Shown: positions 57,562 through 64,000 of the stretch, in pieces
Layout of the letters: each line of letters begins with the position of its first letter
How positions within the stretch are numbered: the first letter of the stretch is position 1
NCBI RefSeq assembly: GCF_003951315.1
Contig: NZ_QLJH01000013.1
Coordinates: forward strand, 1 to 64,000
DNA: 64,000 nt
Direction of reading: 5' to 3'
Origin: Sphingomonas sp. S-NIH.Pt15_0812
GTDB taxonomy: Bacteria > Pseudomonadota > Alphaproteobacteria > Sphingomonadales > Sphingomonadaceae
Made by a program: the position numbers and the translations under genes
The notes under the pieces: generated by a model
What the model was told of the DNA's origin: nothing
Databases searched by the model: none
The model's input: only the letters and a program-made list of their open reading frames with translations

Positions 57562-58809
57562 ATGCCGCAATGGAGCTGGATCCTGCGTCGGATCGTCCGT
57601 CGCATCTGGTTTCGCGCCGGGCTGATCAGCCTGCTCAGCGTGATGCTGGCCATCCTGGCCGGGGCGATCACGCCCTATCTCCCCTATCGCTTCGACGCGG
57701 AGATCGGGCAGCGATCGGTCGGCACCATCCTGCAGATCATGGCGTCCAGCATGTTGGCGGTGACCACCTTTTCGCTGACCGCGATGGTCAGCGCCTATTC
57801 CTCCGCCACCCAGCTCGCCACCCCGCGCGCGACTCAGCTGATGATCAGCGACCCGACCTCGCAGAACGCGCTGTCGACCTTTCTCGGCGCGTTCGTGTTC
57901 GCGATGGTCGGCATCGTCGGGCTGAACACCAGCGCCTATGGCCATGACGGACGCATCATCCTGTTCGCGGCGACGGTGCTGATCATCCTGCTGGTGGTCG
58001 CGACTTTGCTGCGCTGGATCGGCCATATCACCGCCTTCGGCCGGATGGCGGACGTGATCGACCGGGTGGAGGATGCGGCGACGCGGGCGATGCGCGACCA
58101 TGCCGCCCGGCCGCATCAGGGCGGCAGGCCGGCGGTGCCGGTGCCGGCCCATGCCGTCGCCGTCACCGGCACGCGCACCGGCTATGTCACCCATATCGAC
58201 ATGGCGGCGCTCGGCCATCTGGCGGAGCGCCACGGCCTGACCGTCCATGTCGTCGTGCTGCCGGGGACGATGGTGCATCCGGCCCGGCCGCTCCTCCGGG
58301 TCGAGGGCATGGTCGACGACCAGCGGGCGGCGGCGCTGATCGCGACCTTCAGCATCGAACGGCATCGCAGCTTCGACCAGGACCCCCGGCTGGGCCTGAT
58401 CGCCCTGTCCGAGATCGCCAGTCGCGCGCTGGCCCCGGCGACCAACGATCCGGGGACGGGGATCGAGGTGCTCAACGCCCTGCTCCGCGTCTTCCTGATG
58501 CTGCGGCCGGAGGCTGGCGGCGCGCACCATGACGCCGAGGTTGGGTGTGCCGTGCATATCGGCCGGCCGGCGATGGACGACATGCTCACCGATGCCTTCG
58601 GGCCGATCCTGCGCGAGGGCGGGCAGGAGGTGGAGGTGGCGGTGCGGCTGACCGGCACGCTGGCGGCGCTCCATGCCAATCTGCCGGGCGCTCAGGCCGC
58701 GGTCACGCATTGGGCCTGCCGCCATGCCGCGCGGGTGGCCGACACGCTCACCGACCCGATGGACCTGGCGACCTTCCGGCAGGCCTATGCCCGGTGGTGG
58801 CCGGCCTAG
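57562..58809 (+). CDS. DUF2254 membrane protein
   Basis: A 415-aa membrane protein with four helices in the first 160 residues (about 19-40, 56-85, 110-130, 139-158) and a cytoplasmic C-terminal domain. MLAVTTFSLTAMVSAYSSATQLATPR and GAFVFAMVGIVGL, and ALSEIASRALAPATNDPGTGIEV towards the end, are DUF2254 hallmarks. The family function is unknown. AAAGGGGA precedes the ATG at 57562. The stop overlaps the end of the convergent glutaminase gene by 4 bases. Confidence 0.9.
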   Translation: MPQWSWILRRIVRRIWFRAGLISLLSVMLAILAGAITPYLPYRFDAEIGQRSVGTILQIMASSMLAVTTFSLTAMVSAYSSATQLATPRATQLMISDPTSQNALSTFLGAFVFAMVGIVGLNTSAYGHDGRIILFAATVLIILLVVATLLRWIGHITAFGRMADVIDRVEDAATRAMRDHAARPHQGGRPAVPVPAHAVAVTGTRTGYVTHIDMAALGHLAERHGLTVHVVVLPGTMVHPARPLLRVEGMVDDQRAAALIATFSIERHRSFDQDPRLGLIALSEIASRALAPATNDPGTGIEVLNALLRVFLMLRPEAGGAHHDAEVGCAVHIGRPAMDDMLTDAFGPILREGGQEVEVAVRLTGTLAALHANLPGAQAAVTHWACRHAARVADTLTDPMDLATFRQAYARWWPA

Positions 58810-59714
58810 AGCGACGGGCCGAACACCGACCAGCCGGTCCGCGCCGCCAGCATCTCCAGCGCGCGCACGCCCAGGATCGAATTGCCATGCTGGTCGAGAT
58901 TGGGCGACCAGACCGCGATCGCCGCCCGCTCCGGCGCGATCGCCAGGATGCCGCCGCCGACCCCGCTCTTCGAGGGCAGGCCGACCCGGACCGCGAAATC
59001 GCCCGAACCGTCATAATGGCCGCACGTCATCATCAGCGCCAGCACCGTCCGCATCCGCCGCGCCCGCTCCGCCTCGGCGGCATCGTCGGGGGCGATGCGG
59101 GTGCGGGTCAGGAACAGCCCGGTGCGTGCCAGACCCGCGCAATCGACGCGGATCGCGCATTGCCGGGCATAGGCCTCCATCACCCGGTCGTTCTCGGCCT
59201 CCAGATTGCCATGATGCCGCATGAAGCTCAGCATCGCGCGGTTGAGGTCGCCGCCCTCGGTCAGCACCGCGTCATCGAGCGGCACGTCGTCGGCCCCCAG
59301 CGTGTCGGCCACCAGATCGACGACCGAATCGCAGCGGCCATGGTCCGTCACCAGCATGTCGACCACGACCAGCGCACCGGCATTGATGAAGGGATTGCGC
59401 GGCAGGCCGCTGGTGCGTTCCAGGTCGATCAGCGAGTTGAACGGGTCGCCCGACGGCTCGCGACCGACGCGTTCGAACACCCGGTCGCCGCGCGACCGCA
59501 GCGCCAGGTCCAGCGCCAGCACCTTGGAGATGCTCTGGATCGGGAAGGGCGTATCCGCCGCGCCCGCCGTCACCACCCGGTCGGCGGTGGCGACGGCGAT
59601 GCCGAACGGGCCGGGCGTCAGGCTGTCGTCCTTGGCGTCGGCGGCGGCCTCGATGGCGGCGGCGTCGCGGGTGATCTCGGCGGCGATGGCGTCGAGCGTC
59701 TGTTGCAGGTCCAT
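58806..59714 (-). CDS. glsA: Glutaminase A
   Basis: A 302-aa serine-dependent glutaminase that converts glutamine to glutamate and ammonia. The beta-lactamase-like S-x-x-K is Ser61-Lys64 in PFPIQSISKVLAL. Further family blocks are NPFINAGALVVVDML, AYARQCAIRVDCAGLA and GLPSKSGVGGGI. The ATG at 59714 has only a weak ribosome site. The gene is alone on its strand. Its product links with the glutamate synthase gene at the right end only by pathway. Confidence 0.93.
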   Translation of the reverse strand: MDLQQTLDAIAAEITRDAAAIEAAADAKDDSLTPGPFGIAVATADRVVTAGAADTPFPIQSISKVLALDLALRSRGDRVFERVGREPSGDPFNSLIDLERTSGLPRNPFINAGALVVVDMLVTDHGRCDSVVDLVADTLGADDVPLDDAVLTEGGDLNRAMLSFMRHHGNLEAENDRVMEAYARQCAIRVDCAGLARTGLFLTRTRIAPDDAAEAERARRMRTVLALMMTCGHYDGSGDFAVRVGLPSKSGVGGGILAIAPERAAIAVWSPNLDQHGNSILGVRALEMLAARTGWSVFGPSL

Positions 59715-59816
59715 GCCCGACCGAACGAGCGGTGCCGGGCGCGGGTCCGACAATCCGGTGGATTCGCAACGCGTCATACCCACTTGGCGCGATCGGAAAC
59801 CGCTCCAGGATGCGCC

Positions 59817-60394
59817 ATGCGCGTCCTGCCCATGGCTCTGGCCCTCGCGTCCGCCGCTCCGCCTTTGCTCGCGCAGGCCTCGACCGGCCGCTGGTCTATG
59901 GGAATGCCGACATGGCGGCGGACGCCGATCTGCGTGGCACGCTCGGCCTGCCGGCGCTTTTCGGCCGGATCGCGGTGATCGACTATCCGAACCGCCGCTT
60001 TTGCCTGTTCGACGAAGCCGACCTGCCGCCCGTGCTGGCCAGAGCCACCTATGTTCGCGCGATGCTGCGCGGGGGAAAATTCTTCGTGCCGATCCGCAGC
60101 GGCGGCTTCGCCAGCGACACGATCGTGTTCGACACCGGCTCCAGCGAGATACCGCTGCATGTCGACTTGGCGGTGTGGAAACGGCTGACCGGCCGCGCGA
60201 CCGCCGACGCCGCGCCGGTGATGCTGGGGGAGGGGGCGTTGGGGCCGATCACGGTCTTCACCAATCCGGATGCGCCCGAATCCTTCGCCGACTGGCCGAT
60301 GCGGACCGAGGGCGTGCTGGGCAACGCGTCACCGTGGGGCGGAATCGTCATCCTCGATCTGACCGAACGGATGCGATTCGGCCGGCTGGCTTGA
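59817..60394 (+). pseudogene. Broken aspartic-protease-like exported protein gene
   Basis: From ATG 59817 a signal peptide (MRVLPMALALASAAPPLLAQ) is encoded, then that frame becomes non-typical. From about 59878 the next frame continues as GLDRPLVYGNADMAADADLR through to 60394. That part first resembles the C-terminal end of a retropepsin-like domain (GTLGLPALFGRIAVIDYPNRRF) and then a second domain with the DTGSSEIPL active-site motif. So a frameshift near 59876-59885, and probably a deletion of most of the first protease domain, has separated the signal from the mature protein. A sequencing error alone would not explain the missing half domain. Confidence 0.55.
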
Positions 60395-60537
60395 GGCGCG
60401 ATCGGGCCACCATCGTTTGATGACGATGGACCGCGTCATGATGTCGGCGACCGGCAAGACATGCTGCGACAATGCACGAGCGCATCCGCCAAAATGTTCC
60501 AACGATGTGAGGGAGAGCGGCCGTGTCGCAAGACTGG

Positions 60538-60570
60538 CGGTCAAAGTGGGCATTTGCCCGACTTTGACCG
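60538..60570 (-). terminator. Hairpin just downstream of tRNA-Leu
   Basis: CGGTCAAAGT-GGGC (60538-60551) pairs with GCCC-(G)-ACTTTGACCG (60556-60570), a 14-bp stem with one bulged G and a 4-base loop. It begins 4 bases past the encoded CCA of tRNA-Leu. No T-run follows, so it may be a processing or protective structure as well as a terminator. Confidence 0.55.
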
Positions 60571-60574
60571 ATAG

Positions 60575-60661
60575 TGGTGCCCAGAAGAGGACTCGAACCT
60601 CCACGACCTTGCGATCGCCAGCACCTGAAGCTGGTGCGTCTACCAATTCCGCCATCTGGGC
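60575..60661 (-). tRNA. tRNA-Leu (anticodon CAG)
   Basis: Read on the minus strand, acceptor GCCCAGA (60661-60655) pairs with TCTGGGC (60585-60579). The anticodon loop TTCAGGT gives CAG. A long variable arm (GCGATCGCAAGGTCGT region) and T loop GTTCGAG confirm a class II tRNA, and CCA is encoded at 60577-60575. Confidence 0.96.
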
Positions 60662-60757
60662 ACGGGGTAGTGAGGCGCCTTTAGGGGCGGGGACTCGGCC
60701 TTGTCAACAACCCTTTCGCTGGGCAAAGGCATTTTATCCCATCCGACAACGGACGAC

Positions 60758-61699
60758 ATGCTCATGAAGAACAAGCTGGTGACGCTGATCGGCGGCGGAG
60801 GCTTTGTCGGCCGCTACGCCGCCCAGGCCCTGTTGCACGCAGGCGCGCGCATTCGCGTGGCGCAACGCGACCCCCGCCAGGCCTGGCATCTCAAACCCCT
60901 GGCCGCGATCGGCCAGATGCAGTTGGTGGCCGCCGATGTCGGCCGCCCCGACACGATCCTGCGCGCGGTGCAGGGGGCCGACGCGGTGGTGAACCTGGTC
61001 GGCGTGCTCAGCGGCGATTTCCAGCGCGCCCATGTCGACGGCGCGCGCGCCGTCGCCGAATCGGCCGCCCGCGCGGGCGTCGAGGCGCTGGTCCATGTTT
61101 CCGCGATCGGGGCCGATGCGAATGCGGCCTCCGCCTATGGCCGGTCCAAGGGCCAGGGCGAGGCGGCGGTGCGCGAGGCGTTCCCCAACGCCACCATCCT
61201 GCGCCCCTCGATCGTGTTCGGGCGCGAGGACGCGTTCGTGAACCGATTCGCCGGGATGATCGAGAAGGCGCCGGTCGTGCCGGTGCTGCGCGGCGGCACC
61301 CGCTTCCAGCCGGTCTTCGCGGGCGATGTCGGCGCTGCGGTGCTGGCGGCGGTGCAGGAGCCGGGCCGGTTCGGCGGCCACATCTATGAACTGGGCGGCC
61401 CCGACGTGCTGAGCATGAAGGCGCTGCTGCGCTGGATCGCCAACGAGATCGACCGGTCGCCGCACTTCCTCGACCTGCCCGATTCGCTGGGCGCGCTGCT
61501 CGCCAAGCTGCCGGGCACGCCGATCACCACCGACCAGTGGCAGATGCTGGGCCGCGACAATGTCGTCGGCCAGGGCGTGGAAGGCTTGTCGGCGCTGGGC
61601 GTGACGGCGACGCCGATGGCGGCGGTCGCGCCGGAATGGCTGGTCCGCTTCCGCAAGCAGGGCCGGTTCGGCCGTCGCTCGCGCGAGCAGGCCGCCTGA
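60758..61699 (+). CDS. NAD(P)H-binding protein, complex I NDUFA9-like
   Basis: A 313-aa atypical short-chain dehydrogenase. The NAD(P)-binding loop is LVTLIGGGGFVGRYAAQAL; VVNLVGVLSG, VHVSAIGADANAASAYGRSKG and RPSIVFGREDAFVNRFA match the NDUFA9/39-kDa complex I subunit group. In alphaproteobacteria these may help assemble or stabilise complex I, or act on ubiquinone synthesis. The start is ATG 60758 or 60764. It is one base upstream of the uppP start and likely co-transcribed. Confidence 0.85.
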   Translation: MLMKNKLVTLIGGGGFVGRYAAQALLHAGARIRVAQRDPRQAWHLKPLAAIGQMQLVAADVGRPDTILRAVQGADAVVNLVGVLSGDFQRAHVDGARAVAESAARAGVEALVHVSAIGADANAASAYGRSKGQGEAAVREAFPNATILRPSIVFGREDAFVNRFAGMIEKAPVVPVLRGGTRFQPVFAGDVGAAVLAAVQEPGRFGGHIYELGGPDVLSMKALLRWIANEIDRSPHFLDLPDSLGALLAKLPGTPITTDQWQMLGRDNVVGQGVEGLSALGVTATPMAAVAPEWLVRFRKQGRFGRRSREQAA

Positions 61700-61700
61700 A

Positions 61701-62510
61701 ATGCATGATCTGCTGATCGCCGTCCTCCTCGGCATCATCGAGGGGGTGACGGAGTTCCTGCCCGTCTCGTCCACCGGCCATCTGGTGCTGGGCGGCTATT
61801 TCCTGGGACTGCCGGAGGGCGATCCGACCTTCGATATCGTCATCCAGCTCGGCGCGATCCTCGCGGTCGTCGTCGTCTACTGGCAGCGCTTCATGAAGGT
61901 GGGCGTCGGCCTGCTCGCGCGCGACGCGGGGGCGATCCGCTTCACGCGCAACGTGCTGCTGGGCTTCATCCCGTCGATGCTGGTCGGGGCGGTCGCCTAT
62001 TCGGCGATCCGCGCGCTGATCCAGGACCAGTCGGTGGCGGTGGTGGTGATCGCCATCGCGCTGATCCTGGGCGGCCTCGCCATCCTGTTCATCGAACGCA
62101 CCGTGCCGCCCGCCGCCAAGTCGAGCGTCGAGGGGCTGAGCTGGAAGACGGCGCTGGGCATCGGCGTGATCCAGTGCGTGGCGATGATCCCGGGCGTCAG
62201 CCGTTCGGGCGCGACGATCATGGGCGCGCTGACCATGCGCGTCGATCGCGAGACGGCGGCGGAGTTCAGCTTCTTCCTCGCCATCCCGACCATGGCCGGG
62301 GCGACGGCGCTCGCCCTGTGGAAGGCGCGGCACGAACTGGGCAGCGCGCACCTGACCAGCATCGCGGTCGGCTTCGTCGTGTCGTTCCTGGTGGCGATCG
62401 CGGTGATCCGCTGGTTCGTCGGCGTCATCAGTCGGCGGGGATTCGCCCCCTTTGCCTGGTACCGAATCGCGGCAGGAGGATTGACCCTGCTGGCCATCGC
62501 GCTGCGATAA
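61701..62510 (+). CDS. uppP: Undecaprenyl-diphosphatase UppP (BacA)
   Basis: A 269-aa membrane phosphatase with eight predicted helices. The two catalytic motifs are EGVTEFLPVSSTGHLVL (about 14-30) and IPGVSRSGATIMGALTM (about 168-184). It recycles undecaprenyl pyrophosphate for peptidoglycan and other envelope polymers. Length matches the E. coli enzyme (273 aa). After it, 62511-62659 has a weak GACAG/CTGTC hairpin near 62585 and the stronger hairpin at 62626. Confidence 0.95.
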   Translation: MHDLLIAVLLGIIEGVTEFLPVSSTGHLVLGGYFLGLPEGDPTFDIVIQLGAILAVVVVYWQRFMKVGVGLLARDAGAIRFTRNVLLGFIPSMLVGAVAYSAIRALIQDQSVAVVVIAIALILGGLAILFIERTVPPAAKSSVEGLSWKTALGIGVIQCVAMIPGVSRSGATIMGALTMRVDRETAAEFSFFLAIPTMAGATALALWKARHELGSAHLTSIAVGFVVSFLVAIAVIRWFVGVISRRGFAPFAWYRIAAGGLTLLAIALR

Positions 62511-62625
62511 GGTTTGATCCGGACCTAAAAACCGGCGCGGAAATCACTCGATTGCCCGTACCTTCGGCATCAAACATCTATTACGACAGTAATGCTGTCT
62601 TGTTTAAATGAAGCTACGTTGTAGG

Positions 62626-62652
62626 CCCCGTTCGAGACATTTTCGAACGGGG
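62626..62652 (+). promoter_or_regulatory. Hairpin covering the gltD ribosome-binding site
   Basis: CCCCGTTCGA (62626-62635) pairs with TCGAACGGGG (62643-62652), a perfect 10-bp stem with a 7-base loop. The final GGGG is the only Shine-Dalgarno-like sequence for the GTG at 62660 (7-base spacing), so the stem would hide it. Confidence 0.6.
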
Positions 62653-62659
62653 TCGCGAC

Positions 62660-64000
62660 GTGGCTGACAATCCGATGCTGAAATTCGTGGTGCGTGAGCA
62701 GCACTATCCCGCCAAGCGCGAAGCCGAACAGCGCGCGCACGATTTTCGCGAGATCGCCGAACGCTATGCGCCGCCCGCCGCCGAGGATCAGGCCGGGCGC
62801 TGCTCGCAATGCGGCGTGCCCTATTGCTCGGTGCATTGCCCGCTGCACAACCATATCCCCGACTGGCTGCGCCTGACCGCTGAGGGGCGGCTGCGCGAAG
62901 CCTATGAGCTGTCCAACGCCACCTCGACCATGCCCGAGATCTGCGGCCGCATCTGCCCGCAGGACCGGCTGTGCGAGGGCAATTGCGTGATCGAATTCTC
63001 CGGCCATGGCGCGGTGACGATCGGCTCGGTCGAGAAGTTCATCACCGACACCGCCTGGGCCGAGGGCTGGGTGGAGCCGGTCGCGGTCGGCCCGGCGCGC
63101 GGGCAGTCGGTGGCGGTGATCGGCGCCGGCCCGGCCGGGCTGACCGCGGCGGAACTGCTGCGCGGCCATGGCTATGAGGTGCATGTCTATGACCGGCACG
63201 ACCGCGCCGGCGGGCTGCTGACCTATGGCATCCCCGGCTTCAAGCTGGAGAAGCCGGTGGTGATGCGCCGCGTCGACCGGTTGAAGGAGGCCGGCATCGT
63301 CTTCCACGAGGGATTCTCGGTCGGCGAGGATGCGACGCTGGAGGAGCTGCGCGGCCGCCATGACGGCGTGCTGATCGCGACCGGCGTCTACAAGGCGCGC
63401 CAGGTCGAGGTCGCGGGCAACGACGCCTCGGGCGTGATCGCGGCGCTCGACTTCCTCACCGCCTCCAACCGCAAGGGGTTCGGCGACGCGGTGCCCGCGT
63501 TCGACAGCGGCGCGCTGGATGCGTCGGGCAAGGACGTGATCGTGATCGGCGGTGGCGACACCGCGATGGACTGCGTCCGCACCGCGATCCGCCAGGGGGC
63601 CCGGTCGGTCAAGTGCCTCTACCGCCGCGACCGCGCCAACATGCCCGGCAGCCAGCGCGAGGTCGCCAATGCCGAGGAGGAGGGGGCGGAGTTCGTCTGG
63701 CTGTCCGCGCCGCTGGGCTTCGAGGGCGAGGGCGGCGCGGTGCGCAGCGTCCGCGCCAGCCGGATGCGGCTGGGCGCCCCCGACGCCAGCGGCCGCCGCG
63801 CGCCCGAGGTCGATCCGGGCGGCGAGCTGGCGCTGGACGCCGATCTGGTCATCAAGGCGCTGGGCTTCGACGCGGAGGATCTGCCGACCCTGTGGGGCGC
63901 GCCCGAACTGGGCGTCAGCCGCTGGGGCACGGTGCTGGTCGACGGCAAGACGCTGATGACCTCGCTCGACGGCGTCTTCGCGGCCGGCGACATCGTGCGC
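62660..64000 (+). CDS. gltD: Glutamate synthase small subunit, partial at window edge
   Basis: 447 codons are present and the frame runs off the window without a stop. The N-terminal Fe-S region has CSQCGVPYCSVHC (Cys48, 51, 56, 60) and CGRICPQDRLCEGNC. The FAD loop is VIGAGPAGLTAAELLRGHGYEVHVYD, and the NADPH loop is VIGGGDTAMDCVRTAIRQGA. GltD passes electrons from NADPH to the large subunit GltB to make glutamate from glutamine and 2-oxoglutarate. No gltB is seen upstream; uppP precedes it. The start is a GTG whose ribosome site lies in a hairpin. Confidence 0.93.
   Translation, partial: MADNPMLKFVVREQHYPAKREAEQRAHDFREIAERYAPPAAEDQAGRCSQCGVPYCSVHCPLHNHIPDWLRLTAEGRLREAYELSNATSTMPEICGRICPQDRLCEGNCVIEFSGHGAVTIGSVEKFITDTAWAEGWVEPVAVGPARGQSVAVIGAGPAGLTAAELLRGHGYEVHVYDRHDRAGGLLTYGIPGFKLEKPVVMRRVDRLKEAGIVFHEGFSVGEDATLEELRGRHDGVLIATGVYKARQVEVAGNDASGVIAALDFLTASNRKGFGDAVPAFDSGALDASGKDVIVIGGGDTAMDCVRTAIRQGARSVKCLYRRDRANMPGSQREVANAEEEGAEFVWLSAPLGFEGEGGAVRSVRASRMRLGAPDASGRRAPEVDPGGELALDADLVIKALGFDAEDLPTLWGAPELGVSRWGTVLVDGKTLMTSLDGVFAAGDIVR

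Overview
The window is about 64 kb of high-GC DNA from the origin-proximal part of an alphaproteobacterial chromosome, most likely a Sphingomonas-like member of the Sphingomonadales. The evidence is the gene order ppsR - oriC - hemE - hemJ - rho - mnmE - mnmG - rsmG - parA - parB, the carotenoid genes crtY, crtI and crtB, a long-form HPF paired with PtsN, RegB/RegA redox regulators, GAAC-N7-GAAC SOS boxes and an EcfG-type stress promoter. The assignment is an inference; no marker such as 16S rRNA is present. I see no insertion sequence, transposase, integrase or CRISPR array.

Layout. 0-9.6 kb is mostly minus strand: metallopeptidase, YcgN, SCO1, ankyrin protein, SOS-boxed mmcB, cell wall hydrolase, DUF1491, thioesterase, ptsN, hpf, then dnaQ-coaE-aroE-maf-ppsR reading away from the origin. 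9.6-9.9 kb is the probable oriC, with two perfect inverted DnaA boxes and five GANTC sites. 9.9-24 kb reads plus strand: hemE-hemJ, rho, TerC, mnmE-mnmG-rsmG-parA-parB with two parS palindromes, then a tightly joined stress-signalling unit (HWE histidine kinase, single-domain response regulator, Crp/Fnr regulator). 24-34 kb is respiratory: an MFS carrier, a cyoABCD bo3-type quinol oxidase operon extended by SURF1 and a c-type cytochrome, an AlkD-like protein and regB-regA. 34-39 kb holds an Hsp70 (YegD-like), a HIRAN protein, a MarR regulator and a compact phage-like lysis cassette (holin-SAR endolysin fusion plus small membrane proteins). The cassette is divergent from an S24 (LexA/CI-type) repressor with palindromic operators, and no other phage genes are present. 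39.3-42.7 kb has tRNA-Gly, a decayed SOS mutagenesis locus (imuB with a vestigial imuA and no dnaE2), a CnoX-like thioredoxin, a LON-domain protein and a Trm112-like protein. 42.8-51.5 kb has zwf, an Atm1-type ABC exporter, a stress-promoter small protein, and crtY-crtI-LOG-crtB-GNAT. 51.5-64 kb has a GAF protein, the ybbA/ybbP-type ABC pair divergent from an esterase lipoprotein, an Asp-nucleophile hydrolase, DUF2254, glutaminase, a broken aspartic-protease gene, tRNA-Leu, an NDUFA9-like protein, uppP and the start of gltD.

How it fits together. The origin and partition region carries DnaA, GANTC and parS sites on the sequence itself. Genes are packed, with many 4-base ATGA/GTGA overlaps that imply translational coupling. 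Three regulons can be read from sites: SOS (mmcB, imu relic, and probably the S24-controlled lysis cassette through RecA), general stress (EcfG promoter at 46.3 kb, HWE kinase module), and respiration (RegBA next to cyo, with two palindromes ahead of cyoA). The most novel candidates are the orphan repressor-lysis cassette and the DnaA box held in the loop of a 14-bp hairpin between hemJ and rho.
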